Assembly (NCBI RefSeq): GCF_014199435.1
Contig: NZ_JACIJP010000001.1
Span: 806,001-870,000, forward strand
Direction: 5' to 3'
DNA length: 64,000 nucleotides
DNA from: Sphingobium subterraneum
Lineage (GTDB): Bacteria > Pseudomonadota > Alphaproteobacteria > Sphingomonadales > Sphingomonadaceae
Shown piece by piece: positions 27,235 through 36,181 of this stretch. Under the pieces are notes generated by a model. It was not told the DNA's origin. It was given only the letters and a program-made list of their open reading frames with translations, and did not search any database. How positions within the stretch are numbered: the stretch's first letter is position 1; every line of letters begins with the position of its first letter. The position numbers and the translations under genes were made by a program.

Positions 27235-28176
27235 ATGAAGAAAACCAGGGTCGCGATCATCGGTTCGGGCAATATTGGCACGGACCTGATGATCAAGGTG
27301 ATGCGCCTGTCGAGCGTACTGGAAATGGCCGTAATGGTCGGTATCGATGCGCAATCCGACGGTCTCGCGCGTGCCACCCGGCTGGGCGTTGCTACCACAC
27401 ACGAAGGGATCGACGGGTTAATGGCGATGCCGGAATTCGCCGACGTGGAAATCGTGTTCGACGCGACCAGCGCGGGTGCGCACAGGCGCAACAGTGATCT
27501 GGTTTTGGCGGCGGGAAAACGGATCGTCGACCTGACCCCAGCCGCTATCGGCCCCTATGTCGTCCCGCCTGTCAATGGCGAGGCGTTCCTCGACGCCCGC
27601 AATGTCAACATGGTGACCTGCGGGGGGCAGGCAACGATCCCCATCGTCGCGGCCGTGAACCGGGTCGCCAAGGTGCATTATGGAGAGATCGTGGCCTCTA
27701 TCGCCTCGCTCAGCGCCGGGCCGGGCACGCGCGCCAACATCGACGAATTTACCGAGACGACCAGTCAGGCAATCATGGATGTGGGCGGGGCCAGCCGGGG
27801 CAAGGCGATCATCATCCTCAACCCCGCGGACCCTCCCCTCATCATGCGCGATACAGTCTATTGCCTGTGCGAGGATGCCGATCAGGACGCCATTCGCGCA
27901 AGCGTCGCGGACATGGTGGCCGAGGTACAGACCTATGTTCCGGGCTATCGCCTCAAACAGGCGGTGCAGTTCGAGCATATCGGATCGAACCGCCCCCTGC
28001 ACATTCCCGAGATGGACGGAAAATTCACCGGGTTAAAGGTGACGGTTTTTCTCGAGGTCGAAGGGGCCGCGCATTACCTGCCAGCCTATGCCGGAAATCT
28101 GGACATCATGACATCCGCCGCACTGAAAACCGCCGAGAAAATGGCCGCCCGTATACACGAGGGAGCGGACGCATGA
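27235..28176 (+). CDS. mhpF: Acetaldehyde dehydrogenase (acylating)
   Basis: This 313-residue DmpF/MhpF/XylQ enzyme oxidises acetaldehyde to acetyl-CoA with NAD+. The cofactor motif [15 protein letters not shown] is at the start, and the catalytic cysteine is in [14 protein letters not shown]. The enzyme normally forms a channeling complex with the aldolase encoded next, and the ATGA overlap of the two genes (28173-28176) fits this. Confidence 0.94.
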   Translation: MKKTRVAIIGSGNIGTDLMIKVMRLSSVLEMAVMVGIDAQSDGLARATRLGVATTHEGIDGLMAMPEFADVEIVFDATSAGAHRRNSDLVLAAGKRIVDLTPAAIGPYVVPPVNGEAFLDARNVNMVTCGGQATIPIVAAVNRVAKVHYGEIVASIASLSAGPGTRANIDEFTETTSQAIMDVGGASRGKAIIILNPADPPLIMRDTVYCLCEDADQDAIRASVADMVAEVQTYVPGYRLKQAVQFEHIGSNRPLHIPEMDGKFTGLKVTVFLEVEGAAHYLPAYAGNLDIMTSAALKTAEKMAARIHEGADA

Positions 28177-29195
28177 CATTCGATCCGCACACGCAAAAGC
28201 TCTACATTCAGGACGTCACCCTGCGTGACGGGATGCACGCGATCCGCCACCAGTACGGCCTCGACCACGTCAGGGCCATCGCTCGTGCGCTGGACCGGGC
28301 GAAGGTGGATGCGATCGAGGTGGCCCATGGTGACGGACTCCAGGGCTCCAGTTTCAACTATGGCTTTGGCGCTCATACGGACTGGGACTGGATCGGCGCG
28401 GTGGCGGAGGTGCTGGAGCACTCGGTGCTGACCACCCTGCTTCTTCCCGGCATCGGCACGGTGCATGACCTGAAGCACGCCTACGAGATGGGCGTCCGCT
28501 CGGTCCGCATCGCGACCCACTGCACCGAGGCGGACGTTTCCAAACAGCATATCGAGGCCGCGCGGGCGCTCGGGATGGACGTCTCCGGATTTCTGATGAT
28601 GAGCCACATGACCACTCCGGAATCGCTCGCCGGGCAGGCTCTGCTGATGGAAAGCTATGGTGCGCACTGCGTCTATGTGACGGACAGTGGCGGGGCGATG
28701 AGCATGGATGACTACGCCGCGCGCGTCGCCGCCTATGACCGCGTGCTCAAGCCGGAAACCCAGCGCGGCGTCCATGCCCATCACAATCTCTCGCTGGGCG
28801 TCGCCAATTCGATCGTCGCCGTGCAGAACGGTGCGGTCCGGGTCGATGCTTCACTTGCGGGCATGGGCGCGGGGGCAGGCAATGCGCCCTTGGAGGTGTT
28901 CATCGCCGCTGCCGACCGAATGGGTTGGAACCACGGCTGCGATCTCTATGCGCTGATGGACGCGGCCGAGGATCTGGTCCGTCCCCTGCAGGACCGTCCC
29001 GTGCGGGTTGACCGCGAAACGCTGACGCTAGGCTATGCCGGGGTGTATTCCAGCTTCCTGCGCCATGCCGAAAAAGCGAGCGAGGACTACGGCGTGGATA
29101 CCCGCTCGATCCTCGCCGAAGTGGGCCGCCGCAAGATGGTCGGCGGGCAAGAGGACATGATCGTCGATATCGCGCTGGACCTCGCTAAAGGTTGA
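28173..29195 (+). CDS. mhpE: 4-hydroxy-2-oxovalerate aldolase
   Basis: This 340-residue DmpG/MhpE/XylK-type aldolase splits 4-hydroxy-2-oxovalerate into pyruvate and acetaldehyde. [14 protein letters not shown] carries the metal-binding aspartate and base, [15 protein letters not shown] the metal-binding histidines. The C-terminal communication domain that contacts the dehydrogenase is present. The ATG at 28173 overlaps the dehydrogenase stop; a longer frame upstream is only antisense to function. Ends the operon. Confidence 0.94.
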   Translation: MTFDPHTQKLYIQDVTLRDGMHAIRHQYGLDHVRAIARALDRAKVDAIEVAHGDGLQGSSFNYGFGAHTDWDWIGAVAEVLEHSVLTTLLLPGIGTVHDLKHAYEMGVRSVRIATHCTEADVSKQHIEAARALGMDVSGFLMMSHMTTPESLAGQALLMESYGAHCVYVTDSGGAMSMDDYAARVAAYDRVLKPETQRGVHAHHNLSLGVANSIVAVQNGAVRVDASLAGMGAGAGNAPLEVFIAAADRMGWNHGCDLYALMDAAEDLVRPLQDRPVRVDRETLTLGYAGVYSSFLRHAEKASEDYGVDTRSILAEVGRRKMVGGQEDMIVDIALDLAKG

Positions 29196-29220
29196 ACAAT
29201 TCAGCAGGTCTATACTTTGG

Positions 29221-29243
29221 GGGGGCCGTGCGCAGCGGCCCCC
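29221..29243. terminator. Bidirectional terminator hairpin
   Basis: GGGGGCCG (29221-29228) pairs with CGGCCCCC (29236-29243) around a 7-base loop, with TTT following. It separates the convergent aldolase and succinate-semialdehyde dehydrogenase genes. Confidence 0.7.
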
Positions 29244-29270
29244 TTTCGCGTGCGGCGCGTGCGGCGAAGG

Positions 29271-30686
29271 TCATGCACCGTTCCAGACCATCTTCGCATT
29301 GCAGAACTCGCGGATGCCGAAATGCGACAGCTCCCGGCCATAACCACTCTGCTTGATGCCACCTATTGGCACGCGGGGATCGGAAATGGCGACCTTGTTG
29401 ATGAACATGCCACCGCTCTCGATGCAGTCGGCCAGCTGTTGCCCCAGCGCGATGTTCCCGGTCCAGATCGAACCGCACAGCCCGAAATCCGAGTTGTTGG
29501 CAAGCTCGACCGCCGCCTTTGCATCGTCAACCGTCATCAGCGCTGCGACCGGACCAAAGGTTTCTTCGGCAAACACGGGCATGTCCGGGGTGACGTCCGT
29601 CAGCACGGTCGGTGGGTAGAAGGCCCCGGGGCCGCTGGGCACAATGCCCCCCGCAAGGAGCTTCGCACCCATTGCGACACTGCGCTCGACCTGATCGGCC
29701 AGTTCATTTCGCAGCCGGACCCGCGCCAATGGACCAAGGTCAACATCCGCATCGAAGGGATCACCCATCCGCAGTTGTCCGACGGCATCCATAAACCGTG
29801 CTGTAAACGCTGCGGCGATCGGCTTCTCCACGATGATCCGCTTGCCCGCAATACAGACCTGGCCGGAATTCTGAAACCGTGCCTCTATGGCGGCTGGAAC
29901 CGCTCGATCGAGATCCGCGTCGGCCAGAACGATGAAGGGATCAGAACCCCCGAGTTCCAGGACCGACTTCTTGAGGTTCCTCCCCGCCTCGGCCGCAATC
30001 GCCGAGCCCGCGGCGACCCCGGCCGTGACGGAAACACCGGCTATCCGTGGATCCGACAACAGCCTCGGCAACACCGACCGATGCACATTCAGGTTCGCGA
30101 ACAGCCCCTTGGGCATGTCGGTCTGGGCGAACGCCGCTTCAAGCGCAAAGGCGGCTCCCTGGACATTGTCCGCGTGCTTCAAAAGGAACCCATTTCCTGA
30201 CGCGATGACAGGAACGGCGGCCCTCAGCACCTGCCACAAGGGGAAGTTCCAGGGCATGACGCCGAGTACGATGCCAAGTGGCCGGTAACTGATCCGCGCG
30301 GCGCCATCACCGCCAAGATCGACCAGTTCGTCCGCCAGCAGCCGCTCTGAATGGTCGGCATACCAAAAGCAGAGGTTGGCGCACTTTAACACTTCTGCCC
30401 GGGCGCGCGCGACCGGCTTGCCCATTTCCAGCGCGATCAGCTCCGAAAGGGTATCCTGACGATCCCCGAGAACCTCGCCCAACTGCCGGAGCGCGTGACA
30501 GCGACGATCAAGACCGGATGCGCTCCACGCGGCATAGGCCTTGGCGGCTTCCTCCACTTTCGCAGTGACTTGTGGGGCGCTGAGCCAAGGATAGCGCGCC
30601 ACCACCTCGCCGGTAACGGGATTGATCGAATGGGATTCACCGGCCTCTTCGCCGCCCACGGTGGATCGCAGCATGTCAGTAGACAT
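29271..30686 (-). CDS. sad: NAD-type succinate-semialdehyde dehydrogenase (Sad/YneI-like)
   Basis: This is a 471-residue aldehyde dehydrogenase. [21 protein letters not shown] (general-base glutamate) and [11 protein letters not shown] (nucleophile cysteine) are present. [20 protein letters not shown] and the C-terminal [14 protein letters not shown] match the E. coli Sad/YneI branch. AGGAGC precedes the ATG at 30686, which lies 11 bp inside the end of the aldolase gene. In this operon it should oxidise the C4 semialdehyde (succinic or fumaric) released by the HpaI-like aldolase. It could alternatively supply the 2-hydroxymuconic semialdehyde dehydrogenase missing from the meta pathway. Confidence 0.87.
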   Translation of the reverse strand: MSTDMLRSTVGGEEAGESHSINPVTGEVVARYPWLSAPQVTAKVEEAAKAYAAWSASGLDRRCHALRQLGEVLGDRQDTLSELIALEMGKPVARARAEVLKCANLCFWYADHSERLLADELVDLGGDGAARISYRPLGIVLGVMPWNFPLWQVLRAAVPVIASGNGFLLKHADNVQGAAFALEAAFAQTDMPKGLFANLNVHRSVLPRLLSDPRIAGVSVTAGVAAGSAIAAEAGRNLKKSVLELGGSDPFIVLADADLDRAVPAAIEARFQNSGQVCIAGKRIIVEKPIAAAFTARFMDAVGQLRMGDPFDADVDLGPLARVRLRNELADQVERSVAMGAKLLAGGIVPSGPGAFYPPTVLTDVTPDMPVFAEETFGPVAALMTVDDAKAAVELANNSDFGLCGSIWTGNIALGQQLADCIESGGMFINKVAISDPRVPIGGIKQSGYGRELSHFGIREFCNAKMVWNGA

Positions 30687-31473
30687 CTTTCTTTGCTCCT
30701 GCTGGGAGCTGTGCCGAGGCCCCCGCAAATCGCTGCGCCAGAGCCTCCGCGCCACGCGCCAGAATGGTCACGTCGGTGCCCACTGCCACGAAACTGGCGC
30801 CCAGTTCAAGGTAACGTCGGGCCAGTGTCTCATCCGCGATCAGCATGCCGACAGGCTTTCCCTTACCCCGCACTTCGGCAATGCCATGTTCGATGGCAGC
30901 CTGGACCTCGGGGTGGGTTGCATCGCCGAGATGTCCCATGGCGGCCGCAAGATCCGATGGTCCGATAAATACGCCATCCACGCCCGGCACCTGAGCAATC
31001 TCGCCTATCGCGTCCATGCCCTGGCAGGTTTCCACCTGCACCAGAAGGCAGATTTCCTCGGCGGCCCGGGCGAGATATTGCGGGGTACGGTTCCAGCGAC
31101 TGGCACGGCCGATAGCAGAGCCTACGCCGCGAAATCCGTCTGGCGGATAGCGGGTAGCCCGCACCAGGCTGGCAGCCTGTTCGGCACTATCGACCATCGG
31201 TATCAGCAACGTCCGCGCGCCTATATCCAGATACTGCTTGACCAGAACGGAATCGCCCGTCGGCAAGCGTACGACTGGCTCAACCGGATAGGACGACGAC
31301 GCCTGCAACTGCGCCAACACGAGCGGAATGGTGTTCGGCGCATGTTCGGCGTCAATGAGCAGCCAGTCAAAACCGGCCCCTGCGCAGATTTCGCAAGTGT
31401 AAGGCGAGGCGAGCGCCTGCCAAAGGCCGATCTGGGTTCTGCCCTGCCCGATGGCCTGCTTGAAGGAATTCAT
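30676..31473 (-). CDS. hpaI: 4-hydroxy-2-oxo-heptanedioate aldolase (HpaI/HpcH-type)
   Basis: This is a 265-residue class II pyruvate aldolase. [24 protein letters not shown] (catalytic histidine), [15 protein letters not shown] (substrate-binding arginine) and [24 protein letters not shown] (metal-binding Glu/Asp) are all present. GGAG lies 10 bp before the ATG. HpaI releases pyruvate and succinic semialdehyde in homoprotocatechuate catabolism, but the ring-cleavage enzymes of that pathway are not here; a bicupin takes their place upstream. Confidence 0.9.
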   Translation of the reverse strand: MNSFKQAIGQGRTQIGLWQALASPYTCEICAGAGFDWLLIDAEHAPNTIPLVLAQLQASSSYPVEPVVRLPTGDSVLVKQYLDIGARTLLIPMVDSAEQAASLVRATRYPPDGFRGVGSAIGRASRWNRTPQYLARAAEEICLLVQVETCQGMDAIGEIAQVPGVDGVFIGPSDLAAAMGHLGDATHPEVQAAIEHGIAEVRGKGKPVGMLIADETLARRYLELGASFVAVGTDVTILARGAEALAQRFAGASAQLPAGAKKDVY

Positions 31474-31492
31474 GGAAGTTGGCTCCGGATCA

Positions 31493-32338
31493 TCAGAGAA
31501 ACGAACAGGTGACCTTGCCCCACGGTCCGAAGTCTCCGACAATTCGGCTACCCGGCGGAGCCTCGACCGGGCGGATGAAGGAACCGGATAAGACAATCTG
31601 GCCCGCCTCGATGTGCTGACCATATGCACCGAGCCGTTGCGCCAGCCAAGCCACCGAAACCAGCGGATCACCAAGCACGCCAGCGCCAAGACCGGTTTCC
31701 TCGACCTCGTCATTCCGCGAAACGATGGCCCCGACCCACCCCAAATCCCTATTGGCAAAATCGCGAATAGCGTCTCCCATCACGATACCACCGTTGGCGG
31801 CATTGTCGGAAATCGTATCAAGAACCGTGCGCAGACGGCCCGACACCGGATCCTTGCGGAAGATCCGCGTATCGAGAATTTCCAGGGCGGGCGCTACATA
31901 GTCGGTCGCAGCGAGAATCTGGGCGGGGGACGCGTCGGCCGGGACCGCATCGCGCATGACGAAGGCAATTTCCGCCTCTATGCGTGGCTGGATGAAACGC
32001 TCGCGGGCGATATCGGCCCCGTTCGCAAACTTCATACTGTCCAACAAAACTCCGGAATCGGGTATGTCGATCGAAAGGGCGGCCTGCATGGCTTTTGATG
32101 TCAGGCCGATCTTCCATCCGACCACGGGGTCGCCGCCAGCCACCTTCTTTTGCACCCACGCCTCCTGCACGGCGTAGGCGTCGTCCATGGTCATGTCCGG
32201 ATGGGTGTCGGTCAGCAGCCTGATCTGTGTCCGCGACCGCTCGGCGCTGTCGAGCGCGTCAGCGGCCGCCTGCACGGCGTCACGCGAAAGCGTGGTGCCG
32301 ACCGACCCTCCCAGAACCGAAATCGCCGGGGTCGCCAT
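31493..32338 (-). CDS. hpaH: 2-oxo-hept-3-ene-1,7-dioate hydratase (HpaH-type)
   Basis: This is a 281-residue member of the hydratase/decarboxylase family. [51 protein letters not shown] and [13 protein letters not shown] are HpaH/HpcG-type signatures distinct from the two family members at 25619 and 26449. Its ATG shares one base with the bicupin stop (TGATG), so the two are translated together. That coupling suggests it hydrates the ring-cleavage product of the bicupin or a near descendant. Confidence 0.88.
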   Translation of the reverse strand: MATPAISVLGGSVGTTLSRDAVQAAADALDSAERSRTQIRLLTDTHPDMTMDDAYAVQEAWVQKKVAGGDPVVGWKIGLTSKAMQAALSIDIPDSGVLLDSMKFANGADIARERFIQPRIEAEIAFVMRDAVPADASPAQILAATDYVAPALEILDTRIFRKDPVSGRLRTVLDTISDNAANGGIVMGDAIRDFANRDLGWVGAIVSRNDEVEETGLGAGVLGDPLVSVAWLAQRLGAYGQHIEAGQIVLSGSFIRPVEAPPGSRIVGDFGPWGKVTCSFL

Positions 32339-33450
32339 CAAGCGGCCGACTTGCGGTTGGTGTCGAAGCCCATCTGGGCGCCGAGCAGCGCGGGCGGCTC
32401 CTTCAGGTTTTCTTGCCACAGCAGCGATTCCATGGCGATTGTGAGCGGTTGGTTCTGGATCGTGAGTTCGTAGACGGGCTCGTCATAGGACGCATGGTTA
32501 TGCACCGCCCAGCCTGGCGCGGACAGCATCAGATCGCCCGCCTTCCATTCATAGACGTTGCCGGCCACCGTGCTCCGACCGCTGCCCGCAAAATAATAGT
32601 TGATCGATTCCGACACATGGCGGTGCGGACGATCGACAATCTTCGGCGGACGAATGGTAATCGTAGCGAAAAAGTTGGGCGTGGTGCCGTTGGTGCGACC
32701 CGTGACCGGATTATACAACAGGTACAGTCGGCGCCCGATATAGTCCTGCCCCAGATCCTGCAGCTTCTTGAGCTCGGCCTCGACCTTTTCCCAGGGCCAG
32801 TGCAGCGCGTTGGATTCAACCGTGGGCGGGTTGATGAGCTTTTCATAGGGCATCAGCATGGCGCCGTCGTCGCTGATCTGGAACGTGCCATAGGGGCTGT
32901 TGCGGCGCGGATTGATGGCGTCCTCCTCGTGCGGAACGGCTGCCAACAACGGCGGATTTTCCTCCCAGTGATGGACCTGCATGAACTGCAGCAGCGGAAC
33001 ATTGGTGTAGGTGAGAAATACCTGCAAATCACTGCCGTTATTCTCGCGCCAATAGGGCACGAAGGAAGGCGTGTTGTAGACGTCGTACTTGCGAAAGGGA
33101 ATGCGCCGGTCGCCGATGGTGGCGACGCCCTCGCCACAGATGCAGAAATTCACCTCGGTGGCATTATGCCGGAACGGCGCCGTACGTTCGCCCGGTTTCA
33201 GGACATTGAGCGTCACCTGTACGGACGTAGCAAGGCCCGGCGTGGCGGAATCGGCGCGCGGATGCACAATCAGCGAGCTGCGGCGACCGTTGGATGGAAG
33301 AGGAATTGAGGCAAGGCGCTCGATTTCCTCATCAATCTGTTCCTTCGTGACGATCGCGGGAGCCCAGGGATCGTTGATTGGATAGTTTGCGCCGCTGATA
33401 TCGACGAAACGTCCGATTGTGTCGGCAAAGTCGGTACGGAAATCGTTCAT
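32338..33450 (-). CDS. Bicupin ring-cleavage dioxygenase, gentisate/salicylate 1,2-dioxygenase family, atypical metal site
   Basis: This is a 370-residue protein with two cupin domains. The first (about 80-150) has APFRHNATEV and VPYWREN, so only H95 remains of the usual His triad. The second (about 265-335) has an intact set: H276 and H278 in RPHRHVSES, and H317 in GWAVHNHAS. Canonical gentisate and salicylate dioxygenases bind iron in the N-terminal cupin, so the active site appears swapped. AGGAGG precedes the ATG. It is followed by HpaH, HpaI and Sad homologues rather than maleylpyruvate enzymes. Direct cleavage of a salicylate-like or aminosalicylate-like ring is my inference. Confidence 0.75.
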   Translation of the reverse strand: MNDFRTDFADTIGRFVDISGANYPINDPWAPAIVTKEQIDEEIERLASIPLPSNGRRSSLIVHPRADSATPGLATSVQVTLNVLKPGERTAPFRHNATEVNFCICGEGVATIGDRRIPFRKYDVYNTPSFVPYWRENNGSDLQVFLTYTNVPLLQFMQVHHWEENPPLLAAVPHEEDAINPRRNSPYGTFQISDDGAMLMPYEKLINPPTVESNALHWPWEKVEAELKKLQDLGQDYIGRRLYLLYNPVTGRTNGTTPNFFATITIRPPKIVDRPHRHVSESINYYFAGSGRSTVAGNVYEWKAGDLMLSAPGWAVHNHASYDEPVYELTIQNQPLTIAMESLLWQENLKEPPALLGAQMGFDTNRKSAA

Positions 33451-33478
33451 GATGTTCCTCCTTGATCGAGGGTGATAT

Positions 33479-34471
33479 TCAATCGGCCGTCAGGCGCGGG
33501 GCCTTTCGGATGATGTCGGGGAGCGGACGCCCAAGGCCAGCGGCGCGCGCCCGATTCAGCAGTGCTATCCCGAGAGAGAGGTCAGAAATGCCCATTCCCA
33601 TGGCCTTGAAAACGGAAAGGTCAGTCCGGTCGGACCGCGATGCGCTGGCCGCGACCAACGCGCTCAGCGGTTTCAAGCGCGACCAAGCAGCCTCATCCTC
33701 GCCAAACGCCTCCACGAACTCACGGCTGAGCTTGCGGACCTGCGGAACGCTGTCCGCGGCAAGGAGGTCGGAGCGCGCGAGCAGATCCGGCGCGAACTCT
33801 GCGCGCTCCGGGGTGATTGCCCCCACCGCATTTATATGGACCCCGGCAGGCAAGGAATTGCTGGCGAGAAATGGCACCCGGGCACGCGTGGCCAGCGTGA
33901 CGATGTCGGCGCTGTCCAGCGCTTCGTCGAGCGTCGCAGTGGCAATGGCCTCGATGTGCAGGCTTGCTTCGATCTTGGCCGCAAGGGCTTCACGATTGGC
34001 TGGCGTGGGGCTCCAGACCGTGACGCGGTCGAGCGGACGAACAGCAGCGACGGCGGCAACCTGGGCCAGACTCTGTTTCCCGGCACCGATGATCGCCATA
34101 CGTGTCGCGTCGCCACGCGCCATCAGATCCGTCGCGACGCCGCTGATCCCTCCGGTTCGCATCTGGCCCAGGGCGAAGGCTTCGATGATCGCGAGCACCG
34201 CCCCATTGGCGGCATCGATCAGGACCAGCAACGGCATGGCCCCCCCGGCCGTGTGCGCCCAGGTTTTGGTGCCGACGACCCCCCAGCCTTCGAACACCGC
34301 TCCGATGGCATGAAGCGTCGAACCATTGTCCCAGGTCGCGTGCGTCTTGACCATGTTGGACGCGCGCCCAGCGGCTTCCTCGCGAAGCCCGTCCCGCAAA
34401 GCGGTGATCGCCTCGGGCAGCGACATCAGCGATACGACTTCCGCCTCGGAGATCCAGATCGGCTGGCTCAT
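33479..34471 (-). CDS. Ornithine cyclodeaminase/mu-crystallin family protein
   Basis: This is a 330-residue NAD(P)-binding protein. MAIIGAGKQSLAQVAAVAAV is the dinucleotide fold, preceded by MRTGGISGVATDLMA, and MVKTHATWDNGS carries the lysine region. Members deaminate, reduce imines or dehydrogenate small substrates; sequence does not settle which. It overlaps the preceding CMD-like gene by 4 bases (ATGA) and precedes the bicupin by 28 bp. An amino- or imino-group on the pathway substrate would explain its presence. That is speculation. Confidence 0.78.
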   Translation of the reverse strand: MSQPIWISEAEVVSLMSLPEAITALRDGLREEAAGRASNMVKTHATWDNGSTLHAIGAVFEGWGVVGTKTWAHTAGGAMPLLVLIDAANGAVLAIIEAFALGQMRTGGISGVATDLMARGDATRMAIIGAGKQSLAQVAAVAAVRPLDRVTVWSPTPANREALAAKIEASLHIEAIATATLDEALDSADIVTLATRARVPFLASNSLPAGVHINAVGAITPERAEFAPDLLARSDLLAADSVPQVRKLSREFVEAFGEDEAAWSRLKPLSALVAASASRSDRTDLSVFKAMGMGISDLSLGIALLNRARAAGLGRPLPDIIRKAPRLTAD

Positions 34472-35025
34472 GCCTGCTGCTCGGCAAAGATGGACGGGAC
34501 CGGCGGAGCGAGCTCAAGGCCGTTCACGATCAGAGCGTGCGTGATGTATCGGCCCACCAGGAACATCACCGCGATCGTGGCATCCGCGCCAATCTGATCG
34601 ATGCTGGCATTGATTTCGGCCTGAACCGTCTTTCCCCGTCGATCGATCATGGCCATAACGAGGCGCTGGACGGCCCGTTCGGCGTCGGAAAGATCGGGAG
34701 CCGTGTCCGGAGACAGTTCCTCGACAGCCGCAACCCAGGCTTCACCGAAGCCCAGCTTGCGGGAAAGTCGCTCATGTTGGTGCAGTTCGTAGCTATTGCC
34801 CATGAGCATCGCCACAGTAAGCGCGCCGGTTTCAGTCAGGCGATCAGGCAAAGCCTTTTTCAGCGCCTCGGTCATTTCCATGAACGGCGCCAAGATGTCC
34901 GGCTGCACCCCTGTGCATTTGAAGAACTCGCCTAGATAGCCCAGCCGCGCAACCCGCGCCTGAAGCAGATCCTGTAAGCGCGGAGCCAACTGATCGAACT
35001 CCAGGCGCACCATTTTTTCACTCAT
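34468..35025 (-). CDS. Carboxymuconolactone decarboxylase/AhpD-like family protein
   Basis: This is a 185-residue helical protein. The family region is LMGNSYELHQHERLSRKLGFGEAW with downstream AERAVQRLVMAM and TIAVMFLVGRYITHALIVNGLEL. The AhpD CxxC pair is absent, so a peroxidase role is unlikely. GGAGG precedes the ATG at 35025. It is the first gene of the operon, divergent from a LysR gene. It may decarboxylate or tautomerise an intermediate. The specific reaction is unknown. Confidence 0.75.
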   Translation of the reverse strand: MSEKMVRLEFDQLAPRLQDLLQARVARLGYLGEFFKCTGVQPDILAPFMEMTEALKKALPDRLTETGALTVAMLMGNSYELHQHERLSRKLGFGEAWVAAVEELSPDTAPDLSDAERAVQRLVMAMIDRRGKTVQAEINASIDQIGADATIAVMFLVGRYITHALIVNGLELAPPVPSIFAEQQA

Positions 35026-35123
35026 ATCCTGCCTCCGCAGCCTGTCACGGAAGCTTATTGTCTGTTGTTGGCAAGATCGGAAATACATTATAAGTCCATT
35101 TGTGATACTCCTGAGGTATGACC
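35026..35123. promoter_or_regulatory. Divergent LysR/bicupin-operon promoter gap
   Basis: A 98-bp gap between divergent genes. It holds ATACATTATAAGT (35084-35096), an AT-rich core flanked by weak dyads as expected for a LysR site, but no strong palindrome. Confidence 0.35.
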
Positions 35124-36032
35124 ATGGACCTGCGCCAGCTTCGTTATCTTATTGCTTTGTCAGAAGAACTGAATTTCACGCGGGCGGCGGCACGATGTCA
35201 TGTTTCTCAGCCGCCCTTCAGCCGGGCGATCCGCGATCTTGAAACGGAACTCGGGGTACGGCTGTTCGAGCGGGACAAGCACCATGTTACGCTGACATCG
35301 GCGGGCGCCAGCATGGTGGAGGACGCGCGCAAGTCGCTCGCCATTCTCCATGAGGGAACCCGCCGCGCCCAGCGCACCGCCGCAGGGTTCAGTGGGACCC
35401 TGACGTTCGGCTTTGGGGGATCCAACGTCTATTCCCTGCTCCCGTCCCTCGTGAGCAGCTTTCGTACGGTTGCGCCAGACGTATTGGTCGCCTTCCAGGC
35501 AATGCCGGTGCTCAACCAGATTGAGGCTTTGCGCGACGGGACCATCGACATCGGCATCCTTCGCCTACCCGTCTTCGACGAATTGATAGCGACGCGATTT
35601 GTCTACGCCGAACCGTTGGTCGTGGCGTTGCCTGGCGGGCATCCGCTGCTGGCGGACAGCGGGGCGGTCGCCGTCGACCAGCTCGCGCCCTCCCCGTTCG
35701 TGGCTTACGAACCGACCCGCGGCTTCAATTTCCATTCTGATTTGCTGGCGCTCTGCAGCCTGGCGAGCTTTGCCCCCGACATCGTGCATCTTGCGCCAAC
35801 GACCGAGGCCGTCGTGGGCATCGTTGCATGCGGCGAAGGTGTCGCCATACTTCCGGCCTCAGCCGAACGGCTGCGCATGCGCGGCTGTTCGTTTCGACCA
35901 CTGAACGTGAAAAACGTGCCGGTACACCTGAGCCAGGTGCGGTTTGGCGTTGCCTGGCGCAAGGGTCAGGAATCCGCGGTGACCCTACGGTTTCTGGAAC
36001 ATGTCGCAAAGACGGCATCCGGAGGCGATTGA
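35124..36032 (+). CDS. LysR-family transcriptional regulator
   Basis: This is a 302-residue LysR protein. MDLRQLRYLIALSEELNFTR and CHVSQPPFSRAIRDLETELG are the DNA-binding part; LTFGFGGSNVYSLLPSLV begins the effector domain. The ATG at 35124 is preferred to that at 35118, since GAGG lies 7 bp before it and abuts the other. Divergent from the CMD-OCD-bicupin-HpaH-HpaI-Sad operon, it is the likely activator. Confidence 0.9.
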   Translation: MDLRQLRYLIALSEELNFTRAAARCHVSQPPFSRAIRDLETELGVRLFERDKHHVTLTSAGASMVEDARKSLAILHEGTRRAQRTAAGFSGTLTFGFGGSNVYSLLPSLVSSFRTVAPDVLVAFQAMPVLNQIEALRDGTIDIGILRLPVFDELIATRFVYAEPLVVALPGGHPLLADSGAVAVDQLAPSPFVAYEPTRGFNFHSDLLALCSLASFAPDIVHLAPTTEAVVGIVACGEGVAILPASAERLRMRGCSFRPLNVKNVPVHLSQVRFGVAWRKGQESAVTLRFLEHVAKTASGGD

Positions 36033-36138
36033 CCGCCGTTGGCCCAGGGTCAGCTCTAGGCGATCCGCTTGTCCCTGCTTTCATCCTGGTACATTTTTTC
36101 GGAAGCTGAGATGGACCGGAACGTACCCCGGAGCATCC

Positions 36139-36177
36139 CCGGTGGGCGGAGGCGATGCCATCGCCTCCGCCCACCGG
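36139..36177. terminator. Perfect 18-bp hairpin between convergent genes
   Basis: The arms 36139-36156 and 36160-36177 are perfectly complementary over 18 bp with a 3-base loop (GCC). It ends 5 bp before the stop codon of the leftward monooxygenase and lies about 100 bp after the LysR stop. GC-rich with no T-run, it is probably a bidirectional barrier. Confidence 0.65.
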
Positions 36178-36181
36178 TCCG

